From Variovorax paradoxus (GTDB lineage: Bacteria > Pseudomonadota > Gammaproteobacteria > Burkholderiales > Burkholderiaceae_C), in NCBI GenBank assembly GCA_016806145.1, contig CP063167.1, forward strand, positions 1,484,501 through 1,548,500: 64,000 nt of DNA, in the 5' to 3' direction. The position numbers and the translations under genes were made by a program. The notes beneath the pieces were generated by a model. That model had not been told where the DNA came from. It saw only the letters and a list, made by a program, of their open reading frames with translations, and did no database searches. This document shows, one piece after another, positions 1 to 8,756 of this stretch (positions are counted from its first letter, which is position 1; each line of letters opens with the position of its first letter).

Positions 1-191
1 TGGCGGCCGAGGCCGGCTACAAGGCCTGCGAGACCGCGGTGATGACGCACGGCGGCTATGGCTACGCGAAGGAATACCACGTCGAACGCTACCTGCGCGA
101 ATCGCTGATCCCGCGCATCGCGCCGATCAGCCCGCAGCTGATCCTGTGCTTCATCGCCGAGAAGGTGCTCGGCCTGCCCAAATCGTACTGA
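1..191 (+). CDS. Acyl-CoA dehydrogenase, C-terminal part (5' end outside window)
   Basis: Only the last 62 codons are present, reading in the third frame and ending in TGA at 189-191. The visible segment contains HGGYGYAKEYHVERYLRE, the FAD/dimer-interface motif near the C-terminus of acyl-CoA dehydrogenases, followed by a short helical tail ending in GLPKSY. Family members oxidise acyl-CoA to 2-enoyl-CoA using FAD. The next gene (MaoC-like) starts 30 bp downstream on the same strand, so this is probably the upstream member of the operon that continues to 3.5 kb. Substrate cannot be judged from the fragment. Confidence 0.8.
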   Translation, partial: AAEAGYKACETAVMTHGGYGYAKEYHVERYLRESLIPRIAPISPQLILCFIAEKVLGLPKSY

Positions 192-221
192 TCCTCGTAC
201 TGATCCGAACGGAGTGCTTCC

Positions 222-683
222 TTGATCCAGCTGAACACCGGCTTTCATTTCGACGACCTGCCCGTCGGCACGCGCTTTCGCTCGCGCGCGCGCACCGTGA
301 CCGAGGCCGACCTCGTGAACTTCATCAACCTGAGCTGGCTCCACGAGGAACTGTTCACCGACACCAGCGACCGCACGCACATGGCGATCCCGGGCCGGGT
401 GGTGCCGGGCGCGCTGGTCTATGCCTTCGCCGAGGGCCTGATCACGCCGTCGATGCAGGGCACGGGGCTCGCGTTCCTGCATGCCGAGCTCGACATCGCG
501 GCGCCGACCTTCGTGGGCGACACCATTCATGTCGAATGCGAGGTGATCGAGCAGCGGGCCACCTCCAAGCCCGGCCGCGGCCTCGTGCGCACGCGCAACG
601 TCGTGCACAACCAGCACGGCAAGGCCGTGCTGAGCTACACGCCGCTGCGCATGATGCGCATGCGCGACGGCGGGAAGGACTGA
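222..683 (+). CDS. MaoC-like hot-dog dehydratase/hydratase
   Basis: A 153-residue single hot-dog protein with a TTG start preceded by GGAG about 10 bp upstream. It resembles the MaoC/(R)-hydratase family in size and in the segment around residues 27-40 (DLVNFINLSWLHEELF), followed by a hydrophobic helix containing VVPGALVYAFAEG. The canonical hydratase-2 signature (GDxNPxH) is not intact: the GD and NP residues are absent, while Asn and His remain. It may act on an unusual acyl-CoA or be a hot-dog protein of another activity. It lies between an acyl-CoA dehydrogenase and a crotonase, with a 1-bp gap to the latter, so a role in the same CoA-ester pathway is likely. Confidence 0.75.
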   Translation: MIQLNTGFHFDDLPVGTRFRSRARTVTEADLVNFINLSWLHEELFTDTSDRTHMAIPGRVVPGALVYAFAEGLITPSMQGTGLAFLHAELDIAAPTFVGDTIHVECEVIEQRATSKPGRGLVRTRNVVHNQHGKAVLSYTPLRMMRMRDGGKD

Positions 684-684
684 G

Positions 685-1512
685 ATGCAGGACTTCCTCC
701 AGATCGAACGCGAGGGCGCGATCGCCATCGTGACCATGAACCGGCCGCAGACCCGCAACGCGCTGTCCGACCCCGATGCCATCGAGGCCCTGCTCGCGCT
801 GTGCGAGGCCGTGAACCGCGACCTGTCGGTGCGCGTGCTGGTGCTGACCGGCGCGGGCCCGGCCTTCTCGTCGGGCGGCAACCTGAAGACCCTGCGCGAC
901 AGCGTGGGCAGCGGCCTCGGCGAGCCGGCGCACAGCCGCTACGCCTACCGCGACGGCATCCAGCGCCTGCCGCTGGCGCTGTGCAATCTCGAGGTGCCGA
1001 CCATCGCCGCCGTCAACGGCCCGGCCCATGGCGCGGGCAACGACCTGGCCTGCATGTGCGACATCCGCATCGCCTCGCGCCGTGCCGTGTTCGCCGAGAG
1101 CTTCGTCAAGCTCGGCCTGATCCCGGGCGATGGCGGCGCCTGGCTGCTGCCGCGCGCCATTGGCATGTCGCGCGCCTGCGAGATGGCCTTCACCGGCGAG
1201 GCCATCGATGCCGCGCAGGCGCTGCAATGGGGGCTGGTGTCCGAGGTGGTCGAGCCCGAGGCGCTGCTGCCCACGGCGCTCGGGCTCGCGCGCCGCATCG
1301 CCGCCAACCCGCCGCATGCCTTGCGCATGACCAAGCGGCTGCTGCGCGAGGCACAGCAGTCGCGGCTCGACACCGTGCTCGAGATGTCGGCCGGCTTCCA
1401 GGCCCTGGCCCATCACACGGCGGCGCACGAGTCCGCGCTCGACGCCTTCGTCGCCGCGGCCGAGGCCCGTTCCGCCGCGCGCGCATCCGCATCCATCGAA
1501 CCGGGGAAATGA
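685..1512 (+). CDS. Crotonase-family protein, PaaG/isomerase-like
   Basis: This 275-residue crotonase has the oxyanion-hole segments FSSGGNLK (about 61-68) and GPAHGAGNDLACMCD (about 112-126). Both glutamates used by true enoyl-CoA hydratases appear to be replaced: the first position reads Asp in GAGND, and the second lies in a stretch reading FVKLGLIPGDGG. That stretch resembles the PaaG/enoyl-CoA isomerase subgroup, which uses an Asp. An isomerase or other crotonase reaction is therefore more likely than simple hydration. The stop codon overlaps the start of the following Bug receptor gene (ATGA), indicating translational coupling. Confidence 0.85.
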   Translation: MQDFLQIEREGAIAIVTMNRPQTRNALSDPDAIEALLALCEAVNRDLSVRVLVLTGAGPAFSSGGNLKTLRDSVGSGLGEPAHSRYAYRDGIQRLPLALCNLEVPTIAAVNGPAHGAGNDLACMCDIRIASRRAVFAESFVKLGLIPGDGGAWLLPRAIGMSRACEMAFTGEAIDAAQALQWGLVSEVVEPEALLPTALGLARRIAANPPHALRMTKRLLREAQQSRLDTVLEMSAGFQALAHHTAAHESALDAFVAAAEARSAARASASIEPGK

Positions 1513-2504
1513 CCATGCCTTTGCAACGACGCCACCTGCTGCACGCCGCCGGCGCGCTCGCCATCTCGCCGCTGATGCAGGCCGCGCGCGCGGCCGGCGA
1601 GCCCAACGCCTGGCCGCAGAAGCCGATCCGGCTCGTGCTGCCCTATGCGGCCGGCGGGCCCACCGACGTGGTGGCGCGCGCCATCGGCTTTCGGCTGGCG
1701 CAATTGCTCGGGCAGCCGGTGGTGGTCGACAACCGCACCGGCGCCAGCGGCAACATCGCGACCGAGTTCGTCGCGCGCTCGGCACCCGACGGCTATACCG
1801 TGCTCTATCACTCCTCGGGCCTGGCGATCAGTCCGGCGCTGCACCGGCGCCTGCCCTACGACACCTTGCGCGATCTCGTGCCGGTGGCGCTGCCGGCGCT
1901 GATCCCGACCGTGCTGATGGCCAGCCCGAAGCTGCCGGTCGGCAACGTCGAGGAGTTCGTGCGCTACATGCGCGCCAACCCGGGGCGGCTCAGCTATGGC
2001 TCGGGCGGGCAGGGCAATGTCACGCACCTGGGCGTGGCGCTGTTCCTGCAGGCGCTGCAGCTCGACGCGGTGCACGTGCCCTACAAGGGCACGGCGCCGG
2101 CCATGGCCGACCTGATGAGCGGGCAGACGCAGTTCCTGCTCGATGCGGTGAACTCGTCGCTGCCCTTCATCCGCGACGGCCGGGTGCGCGCGCTGGCGGT
2201 GGCCGGCAAGTCGCGCGTGGCGGTGCTGCCGGGCGTGCCCGCGCTCGGCGAATCGCTGATCCCGGGCTTCGATGCGCCGACCTGGCACGGCCTGCTGGTG
2301 CCGACGGGCACGCCGCCGGCCGTCGTGCAGGCGCTCAACGAGGCGGTCAACCGCGCGGTGGCCGATCCGGCGCTGCGCGGCCAGTTCGAACCGCAGGGCG
2401 TGCTGCTGCAGGCCTCCACGCCGGCCCAGTTCGGCAGCTATCTGCGCGCGGAACTGCAGCGCTGGGCCGGGGCCGTGCAGGCCGCGCGCATCGAGCCCGA
2501 GTGA
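1509..2504 (+). CDS. Bug-type tripartite tricarboxylate transporter receptor
   Basis: A 331-residue periplasmic solute receptor of the Bug/TctC family. The N-terminus has a twin-arginine-like start (LQRRHLLHAAGALAIS) and an Ala-rich cleavage region near residue 30. The mature part begins with WPQKPIRLVLPYAAGGPTD, the usual first strand and substrate loop. Later landmarks are VVVDNRTGASGNIA, DGYTVLYHSSG, VPYKGTAPAMADLMSGQ and GRVRALAVAG. The start at 1509 is chosen because ATG overlaps the upstream TGA; an ATG at 1515 is also possible. No TctA/TctB membrane partners are nearby. It probably binds a carboxylate fed into the adjacent CoA pathway; the ligand cannot be read from sequence. Confidence 0.92.
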   Translation: MTMPLQRRHLLHAAGALAISPLMQAARAAGEPNAWPQKPIRLVLPYAAGGPTDVVARAIGFRLAQLLGQPVVVDNRTGASGNIATEFVARSAPDGYTVLYHSSGLAISPALHRRLPYDTLRDLVPVALPALIPTVLMASPKLPVGNVEEFVRYMRANPGRLSYGSGGQGNVTHLGVALFLQALQLDAVHVPYKGTAPAMADLMSGQTQFLLDAVNSSLPFIRDGRVRALAVAGKSRVAVLPGVPALGESLIPGFDAPTWHGLLVPTGTPPAVVQALNEAVNRAVADPALRGQFEPQGVLLQASTPAQFGSYLRAELQRWAGAVQAARIEPE

Positions 2505-2557
2505 ACATGGGCACCATGCCCTGATACCCGCGACAACAACGACAAGGACACCGAGAC

Positions 2558-3529
2558 ATGACCATCCCCCGCTTCCTCCCGCGCTGGCTGCTGGCGCTGC
2601 TGCTCGGCTGCGCCGCCACCCTGGCCGCGGCCGACTATCCCGACAAGCCCGTGAAGCTGATCGTCTCGCTGCCGCCGGGCAGCGGCGCCGACACCACCGC
2701 GCGCTTTCTCGCCCGGCACCTGAGCGAGAAATTCGGCCAGCCCTTCCTGGTCGACAACCGCCCCGGTGCCGACAGCTTCATCGCCGCGCGCGCGGTGGCG
2801 GCCTCGCCGCCCGACGGCTACACCCTGTTCGTGGCCAGCAACTCGCCGATGGTGACCAACGTGGCCGTGTTCCGGCAACTGCCCTACGACGCGGTGAAGG
2901 ACTTCCAGCCGCTCGCGCGCATCGCACGCTTCCCGATGGTGCTGGTGGTCCCGGCCAACTCGCCCTTCAAGACCCTGCAGGACCTGGTGGCCGCGGCGCG
3001 CCAGGCGCCGGGCAAGCTCAACTTCGGCAGCGGCACCGCCACCTACCGGGTCGCGCTCGAACTGCTGCACGAACGCAACCAGATCAAGGCCACGGCCGTG
3101 CCCTACAAGGGCACCTCGGCCGCCATGACCGACCTGGCCGGCGGCAACATCGACTACACGATGGCCGAGGTCAGCGCCGTGATGCCGCTGGTGCGCGGCG
3201 GCCGGGTGCGCGCGCTCGCGGTCGCGGCCGGCGAACGCATCAAGGAGCTGCCCGAGGTGCCGACCGTGAGCGAGAGCGGCACCGCCGGCTACGAGTCCTA
3301 TGCCTGGACCGGGGTGTTCTTCCCGGCCAACGTGCCGCCGCCGGTGCTCGCGCGCATGTCGCAGGCGATCAAGGAACTGATGGAGGGCGACGACGCCAAG
3401 GCCTTCATCGCGGCGCAGGGCGGCACCGTGTTCTACGGCGCGCCGCAACCCTTCGCCGAGTTCCAGCGCGCCGAGATCGAGCGCGCCCGGCGCGTCGTGC
3501 GCAGCGCCAACATCGGCTACGAAGATTGA
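2558..3529 (+). CDS. Bug-type tripartite tricarboxylate transporter receptor
   Basis: A second Bug receptor of 323 residues, directly downstream of the first in the same direction (53-bp gap). It has a Sec-type signal peptide (LPRWLLALLLGCAATLAAA) and the family landmarks DKPVKLIVSLPPGSGADTT, FLVDNRPGADSF, DGYTLFVASNS, VPYKGTSAAMTDLAGG and GGRVRALAVAAGERIKELP. Two adjacent receptors suggest that related carboxylates are captured. The 3' end overlaps the 3' end of the convergent LysR gene by 13 bp. No membrane subunits are present. Confidence 0.92.
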   Translation: MTIPRFLPRWLLALLLGCAATLAAADYPDKPVKLIVSLPPGSGADTTARFLARHLSEKFGQPFLVDNRPGADSFIAARAVAASPPDGYTLFVASNSPMVTNVAVFRQLPYDAVKDFQPLARIARFPMVLVVPANSPFKTLQDLVAAARQAPGKLNFGSGTATYRVALELLHERNQIKATAVPYKGTSAAMTDLAGGNIDYTMAEVSAVMPLVRGGRVRALAVAAGERIKELPEVPTVSESGTAGYESYAWTGVFFPANVPPPVLARMSQAIKELMEGDDAKAFIAAQGGTVFYGAPQPFAEFQRAEIERARRVVRSANIGYED

Positions 3530-4425
3530 GCCATCGGCTGGACGGCAGCATGAGCGACCGCAATGAAATTGCGCGCGGCCGGCGTGAGCGCGTCGGCCAG
3601 CGTCGCCATCGCGATGCCCACGGTGTACTTCGAGGGCATGTCGGTCAGCGGCAGCAGTCGCACGCCGTTGCTGGCGTAGCGCTGCACCACGGCCGGCACC
3701 AGCGCCACGCCGAGCCCGCTTTCCACCAGGCCGAGGATGGTCTGGACCTGCACCGCCTCCTGCGCGATGCGCGGTCGCACGCCGGCATCCTGGAACACCT
3801 GCATCGTCAGCACGTGCATGGCGGGCACGAGGGTGCGCGAGTAGGCGATGAAGGGCTCGGCCGCGAGGTCGGCGATGGCGACCTTGCCGCGCTGCGCGAG
3901 CGCCGAGTCGGCGCTCACCGCGAGCACCAGGTGATCGAGCTGCAGCACCGTGAGCAGCGCGGTGGTGGGCGACAGCACCGGGTGGCGCACCAGCGCGATG
4001 TCGAGCGAATGGTCCTCGATGCGGCGCAGCAGTTCGGTGGTGGTCGACTCCTCGATCACCAGGTCGACGCGCGGGTACTGGCGATGGAAGCCGCGAACGA
4101 TCTGCGGCATCAGCGAGTAGGTGGCCGAGCCGACGAAGCCGATGCGCAGCAGCCCCTGCTCGCCGGCCATGCCTTCGCGCGCGGCGCGGCGGATCTCGTC
4201 GGCATAGAACAGCGCGCGCTTGGCGTTCTGCAGCACGGCCTCGCCCGCGGGCGTGACTTGCAGCCCGGTCGACAGGCGCTCGAACAGCAGCACGCCGAGC
4301 TCTTCCTCGAGCTTCTTGATCGATGTCGACAGCGGCGGTTGCGCCATGTGCAGCCGTTCGGCCGCGCGATGGAAGTTGAGCGTTTCGGACAGGACGAGGA
4401 CCTGCCGCAGCTGGCGAAGCTCCAT
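3517..4425 (-). CDS. LysR-family transcriptional regulator
   Basis: A 302-residue LysR regulator. The start is placed at the ATG opening MELRQLRQVLVLSETLNFHRAAERLHMAQPPLS in pieces (residues 1-33), the standard winged helix-turn-helix; an upstream in-frame extension has no family resemblance. The effector domain follows, with GLLRIGFVGSATYSLMP near residue 90 as its first strand. The gene is divergent from the acyl-CoA dehydrogenase gene starting at 4530, separated by 104 bp, so it most likely controls that operon and itself. The inducer is unknown, probably an intermediate of the pathway. Confidence 0.92.
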   Translation of the reverse strand: MELRQLRQVLVLSETLNFHRAAERLHMAQPPLSTSIKKLEEELGVLLFERLSTGLQVTPAGEAVLQNAKRALFYADEIRRAAREGMAGEQGLLRIGFVGSATYSLMPQIVRGFHRQYPRVDLVIEESTTTELLRRIEDHSLDIALVRHPVLSPTTALLTVLQLDHLVLAVSADSALAQRGKVAIADLAAEPFIAYSRTLVPAMHVLTMQVFQDAGVRPRIAQEAVQVQTILGLVESGLGVALVPAVVQRYASNGVRLLPLTDMPSKYTVGIAMATLADALTPAARNFIAVAHAAVQPMAQSS

Positions 4426-4529
4426 GGATGTGAATGTCTCGGTGATGGCGGCAGCCTGCCGATTATGTCGACCGCGCGCGCTCCGCGCAGCGGGGCAAAA
4501 CCCCATGCCATCTCGAGGAGGGCGTCCCG

Positions 4530-5690
4530 ATGAACCCGTTGCAATCCTTCGCGCTCGCCGCGATCCCCGCGCAGGACGAGGCGCTGCGCGCACCGGTGCG
4601 CGACTTCCTGCGCTCGGCGCTGCAGGGCGTGCCCGACGCGGTGCGCGCGCGCTCGTGGATGGGCTTCGATGCCGACTTCAGCCGCGCCCTCGGCGCACGC
4701 GGCTGGATCGGCCTTACGCTGCCGACGGCCTATGGCGGCGGCGGGCGCAGCAGCTTCGCGCGCTTCGTGCTGCTCGAGGAACTGCTCGCGGCCGGCGCAC
4801 CGGTCTCGGCCCACTGGATCGCCGACCGCCAGACCGCGCCGCTGATCCTGCGCTACGGCACGCCCGCGCAGCGCGCCTTCTTCATTCCGCGCATCGTGCG
4901 CGGCGAGCTATTCATCAGCATCGGCATGAGCGAGCCCGACACCGGCTCCGACCTCGCGGGCGTGCGTTCGCGCGCAGTGCCCACGGCCGGCGGCGGCTGG
5001 CGCCTGAACGGACGCAAGATCTGGACGACCAATGCGCACCGCGCCCACTACCTGTGCGCGCTGGTGCGAACCTCGGGCGCGCCCGAGGACCGGCACCGGG
5101 GCCTGTCGCAGCTGCTGGTCGACCTCTCGCTGCCGGGCATCACGGTACGGCCGATCCGCGACCTCAGTGGCGATGGCCATTTCTGCGAGGTGCTGTTCGA
5201 GGACGTCGAGCTGCCCGCCGATGCGCTGGTCGGCGAGGAAGGCGCGGGCTGGCAGCAGGTGACGGCCGAGCTGGCCTTCGAACGCAGCGGACCCGAGCGC
5301 ATCCATTCGAGCCTGGTGCTGGCCGAGGCCTGGCTGGCGGAACTGCGGCGCGCGCCGCGGGTGCCGGACGGCGCGCTGGCCGTGGCCGGGCGCATCGCCG
5401 GGCGCATGGCGGTGCTGCGCGCGATGTCGCTGAGCGTGGCGCGGCAGCTGGGGCAGGGCCTCGACCCGGCCTTCGAGGCCGCGCTCGTGAAAGACCTGGG
5501 CACCGAGTTCGAGCAGGCCCTGCCGGGCTGGATCGAGGAGGCCTTCGATGCGCCCGGGCATCCCGCGCCCTCCGAGGGGCTGCGGCAGACCCTGGCCTAC
5601 GTGACGCAACTGGCGCCGAGCTTCTCGCTGCGCGGCGGCACGCGCCAGATCATGCGCGGCATCATCGCGCGCGGCCTGGGCGTTCGGTAG
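4530..5690 (+). CDS. Acyl-CoA dehydrogenase, catalytic-type subunit
   Basis: A 386-residue acyl-CoA dehydrogenase preceded by GAGGAGGG as ribosome-binding site. The FAD/substrate segment SIGMSEPDTGSDLAGVRS lies near residues 130-147, followed by GRKIWTTNA. The C-terminal motif reads RGGTRQIMRG, so the Glu used by medium-chain enzymes is Gly. A Glu in the segment ELAFERSGPER matches the alternative position used by LCAD/IVD-type enzymes. A shorter acyl-CoA dehydrogenase gene follows 12 bp downstream; such pairs can form heterotetramers in which only one subunit carries the base. Probably desaturates a branched or cyclic acyl-CoA. Confidence 0.88.
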   Translation: MNPLQSFALAAIPAQDEALRAPVRDFLRSALQGVPDAVRARSWMGFDADFSRALGARGWIGLTLPTAYGGGGRSSFARFVLLEELLAAGAPVSAHWIADRQTAPLILRYGTPAQRAFFIPRIVRGELFISIGMSEPDTGSDLAGVRSRAVPTAGGGWRLNGRKIWTTNAHRAHYLCALVRTSGAPEDRHRGLSQLLVDLSLPGITVRPIRDLSGDGHFCEVLFEDVELPADALVGEEGAGWQQVTAELAFERSGPERIHSSLVLAEAWLAELRRAPRVPDGALAVAGRIAGRMAVLRAMSLSVARQLGQGLDPAFEAALVKDLGTEFEQALPGWIEEAFDAPGHPAPSEGLRQTLAYVTQLAPSFSLRGGTRQIMRGIIARGLGVR

Positions 5691-5702
5691 GAGGAGAACG
5701 AG

Positions 5703-6722
5703 ATGAACGACGACATGCTGCTCGACGACTTCGAGCGTCCGCTGGCCGACCTGTGCACCGACGACACGCTGCGCGCCATCGAGGCGGGGGCTTCCGCCGA
5801 GGCGCTGTGGCGAGCCATCGACGGCCTCGGCTTTACCGACGCACTGCTGCCCGAGGCGCGAGGCGGCGCGGGCCTGTCGCTGCGCGAGCTGTTCGCGCCG
5901 GCCTTCGCCGCGGGCCGCGCGGGGCTCGCGCTGCCGTTCGCCGAGACCGCCGTGGCGCGCGCCCTGCTGGTCGCGGCCGGCCAGCGCGAAGCGGGCGGCG
6001 ACGGGCCGATCGCCATCGCACCGGCGGCGGCGCACGAAGGCGATGCCATCGTCTGCCGCGACGTGCCCGGCGGCGCACTGGCGCAATGGGTGCTGGTCGG
6101 CTCGCAAGGCCACTGGCTGCTGCTGCCGCGCGAATGCGCCGTGGCGCAGCCCGGTGCCTGGCGTCCGCGGGTTTCGGCCACCCTGCACTGGGACACGCCC
6201 GCGCTCGCCGTGGCGCGCTTCGAGAGGGGCGATGCCGATGCCACGGCGCTGTGCAATGCGCTGCATGCCGCGGGCATGGCGGGCGCGATGGCGCGCGTGC
6301 TGGAACTCACCACGGCCTATGCGCAGGACCGCCGGCAGTTCGGCCGCCCGATCGCGCAGTTCCAGGCCATCCAGCAGGAGCTCGCGGTGCTGGCCGAGCA
6401 GGCGCATTCGGCCACGCTGGCCGCGCGCCTGGGCTGCAGCGCCGAGGGCTGGCAGCCCGATGCGTTGCTGGCCGCCGTCGCCAAGCTGCGCGCCTGCGAG
6501 GCCGCGCGCGGTGTCGCGGCCATCTCCCACGCCGTGTTCGGCGCCATCGGCATCACCGAGGAGCATGTGCTGGGCCTCTACACGCGGCGCCTGCATGAAT
6601 GGCGCCAGGCACCGGGCACCGAGGCGCAGTGCGCGCGCCTGCTCGGCGAAGCCGTGCTGGCACGGCCCGAGGGGCTGCTCGATGCCGTCCGGCTGAGGCT
6701 GGCGTCGGCGGTGCACGACTGA
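5703..6722 (+). CDS. Short acyl-CoA dehydrogenase-family protein, possible non-catalytic partner
   Basis: A 339-residue acyl-CoA dehydrogenase-fold protein, shorter than the usual 380-390. The middle domain lacks the SEPxxGSD-type FAD loop, while the C-terminal helical domain is recognisable (AYAQDRRQFGRPIAQFQAIQ near residues 204-223, and ISHAVFGAIGITEEH near 275). No Glu is seen at either known catalytic position. Together with its larger neighbour this resembles the alpha/beta subunit pairs described for actinobacterial steroid acyl-CoA dehydrogenases. The start is an ATG with GGAGGAG eight bases upstream. Confidence 0.82.
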   Translation: MNDDMLLDDFERPLADLCTDDTLRAIEAGASAEALWRAIDGLGFTDALLPEARGGAGLSLRELFAPAFAAGRAGLALPFAETAVARALLVAAGQREAGGDGPIAIAPAAAHEGDAIVCRDVPGGALAQWVLVGSQGHWLLLPRECAVAQPGAWRPRVSATLHWDTPALAVARFERGDADATALCNALHAAGMAGAMARVLELTTAYAQDRRQFGRPIAQFQAIQQELAVLAEQAHSATLAARLGCSAEGWQPDALLAAVAKLRACEAARGVAAISHAVFGAIGITEEHVLGLYTRRLHEWRQAPGTEAQCARLLGEAVLARPEGLLDAVRLRLASAVHD

Positions 6723-6747
6723 ATCATCCAACGATCCGAAAGCGCGA

Positions 6748-7932
6748 ATGACCGAACCGACTTCTCCCCCGACCCGCCAGGGTCCGCTCGCCGGCGTGAA
6801 GGTGATCGAACTCGCGGGCATCGGCCCGGGCCCGATGGGCGCGATGCTGCTGGCCGACATGGGCGCCGAGGTGCTGCGCATCGACCGGCAGACGCCGGCC
6901 GACCTCGGCGTCAAGCGGCCGCTGCAATACAACCTGCTGATGCGCAACCGCCGCTCGATCGCGCTCGACCTCAAGGACCCCGAGGCGGTGGCGCTGGTGC
7001 TCGAGCTGATCGAAGGCGCCGATGCGCTGATCGAGGGCTTCCGCCCCGGCGTCACCGAACGGCTGGGCCTCGGGCCCGAGACCTGCCTGGCGCGCAACCC
7101 GCGCCTGGTCTACGGCCGCATCACGGGCTGGGGCCAGGACGGGCCGCTGGCGCAGGCCGCGGGGCACGACCTCAACTACATCGCGCTGACCGGCGTGCTG
7201 CATGCCATCGGCCGCAAGGACCAGCCGGCGTCGATCCCGTTGGCGGTGGTCGGTGACTTCGGCGGCGGCGCGCTCTATCTGGCGATGGGCGTGCTGGCCG
7301 GCATCATCGAGGCGCGCGGCTCGGGCCGCGGCCAGGTGGTCGATGCCGCGGTGGTCGACGGCGTGTCCCACATGGCCACGGCCTTCTTCGGCATGCGCGC
7401 GGCCGGCCAGTGGCGCGACGAGCGCGGCAGCAACGTGCTCGATTCCGGCGCGCCCTTCTACGAGGTCTACGAATGCGCCGACGGCCTCTGGATCTCGATC
7501 GGCCCGATCGAGGCGCGCTTCCATGCCGAGCTGCTGCAGCGGCTGGGCATCGCGCCCGAGGCCGTCGGCACGCAGCTCGATCCGCGCGACTGGCCGCGCG
7601 CGCGCGCCGTCTTCGCCGCGGCCTTCCGCACGCGCACGCGCCAGGCCTGGTGCGAGCTGCTCGAGGGCAGCGACGTCTGCTTCGCGCCGGTGCTGTCCTT
7701 CGGCGAGGCGCCCGCGCATCCGCACCTGCAGGCGCGCGGCAGCTTCGTCGAGATCGAGGGCATGACGCAACCGGCACCGGCGCCGCGCTTCAGCCGCACG
7801 CCCTCGGGCCGGCCCACCGCGCCACAGGCACCGAGCGACGACGGCCTCGAAGGCTGGCTCGCGCCGGCGCGCATCGAGGACTGGCGCCGCGCGGGCGTGA
7901 TGGGCGCCGCGCCCGCTCAGCCCCAGTCGTAG
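6748..7932 (+). CDS. Alpha-methylacyl-CoA racemase (class III CoA-transferase fold)
   Basis: A 394-residue protein of the CaiB/BaiF family with racemase features. His140 in GHDLNY, Asp170 in GDFGGG and Glu255 in GPIEARF match the catalytic His126, Asp156 and Glu241 of mycobacterial MCR, with the same spacing between all three. It should interconvert (2R)- and (2S)-2-methylacyl-CoA so that a stereospecific acyl-CoA dehydrogenase can act. It lies 25 bp after the acyl-CoA dehydrogenase pair, supporting breakdown of an alpha-methyl-branched acyl-CoA. The 3' end overlaps the convergent crotonase gene by 16 bp. Confidence 0.88.
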   Translation: MTEPTSPPTRQGPLAGVKVIELAGIGPGPMGAMLLADMGAEVLRIDRQTPADLGVKRPLQYNLLMRNRRSIALDLKDPEAVALVLELIEGADALIEGFRPGVTERLGLGPETCLARNPRLVYGRITGWGQDGPLAQAAGHDLNYIALTGVLHAIGRKDQPASIPLAVVGDFGGGALYLAMGVLAGIIEARGSGRGQVVDAAVVDGVSHMATAFFGMRAAGQWRDERGSNVLDSGAPFYEVYECADGLWISIGPIEARFHAELLQRLGIAPEAVGTQLDPRDWPRARAVFAAAFRTRTRQAWCELLEGSDVCFAPVLSFGEAPAHPHLQARGSFVEIEGMTQPAPAPRFSRTPSGRPTAPQAPSDDGLEGWLAPARIEDWRRAGVMGAAPAQPQS

Positions 7933-8756
7933 AGCGGCGGCTGGCGGTTCGCGAAGCGCGCCGCGGCCTCCGCATGGAAGGCCGTGGTCAGCGCCACCGC
8001 CTGCTGGTGGGCCTCGATCTCGCCCATGGTCTGGTAGTCGACATCGAAGCTGCGGTTGAGCGAGCTCTTGATCATGCCGAGCGCCTCGCGCGGACCCCGT
8101 GCCAGCCGCGCGGCCAGCGCATGCGCGGCCGGCAGCAGGTCTTCCGGCGCATGCACCGCGTGCACCATGCCCATGGCCCGGGCCTCCTCGGCGCCGAAGC
8201 GGCGCGCCGTCATCGCGAGCTCCTTCGCACGAGTCAGGCCGAGCAGCCGCGGCAGCATGTAGAAGGCGCCGAAGTCGGGCACCGCGCCGATGCGCGCGAA
8301 GGCGCAGCAGAAATCGGCGCGCGTGGAGGCGAGCACGAAGTCGGCCATCAGCGACAGCGACAGGCCCGCGCCGTAGGCGGCGCCGTCGACCGCCGCGATC
8401 ACCGGCACGTCGAGCGAGCGCAGCCGGTCGAGCCAGCCGCGGTGCACCGCCAGCAGGCGCTGGCGCGTGGCGGCCGCCACGCCGGGTTCGCTGGCGCGCG
8501 ACAGCATGGCCTTCACGTCGCCGCCGGCGCAGAAGCTGCCGCCCGAGCCGGTGAGGATCAGCACGCGTACTTCGGGCGTGCGCTCGACCAGCTCGAGCAC
8601 CTCGATGTAGTCGGCGCGCAGTTCGAGCGACATCACGTTGCGCACCGCGGGCCGCTGGTGCGAGAGCTCGGCGATGCCGTCGCGCACGCGCAGGCACGAT
8701 TCGCGCAGCGTGCGCTCCAGGGGCGCCGCGCCCTCGGGGGTGTCAGCGGATCTCAT
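7917..8756 (-). CDS. Crotonase-family protein, PaaG/isomerase-like
   Basis: A 279-residue crotonase with oxyanion-hole segments GSGGSFCAGGDVKAM (about residues 70-84) and DGAAYGAGLSLSLMAD. As in the crotonase at 685, the hydratase glutamates are not where expected; the third segment reads FARIGAVPDFGAFYMLPRLL, like PaaG-type isomerases. It may move a double bond or process a beta-hydroxy/beta-keto acyl-CoA. The ATG overlaps the last codons of the upstream Bug receptor gene by 14 bp, so both belong to one minus-strand unit. Confidence 0.85.
   Translation of the reverse strand: MRSADTPEGAAPLERTLRESCLRVRDGIAELSHQRPAVRNVMSLELRADYIEVLELVERTPEVRVLILTGSGGSFCAGGDVKAMLSRASEPGVAAATRQRLLAVHRGWLDRLRSLDVPVIAAVDGAAYGAGLSLSLMADFVLASTRADFCCAFARIGAVPDFGAFYMLPRLLGLTRAKELAMTARRFGAEEARAMGMVHAVHAPEDLLPAAHALAARLARGPREALGMIKSSLNRSFDVDYQTMGEIEAHQQAVALTTAFHAEAAARFANRQPPLYDWG

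Noticed and set aside
4449..4461. CGGCAG-C-CTGCCG dyad in the LysR/acyl-CoA dehydrogenase divergent region
   Set aside because: Short, GC-rich and without the T-N11-A spacing; chance occurrence in 70 % GC sequence is likely.
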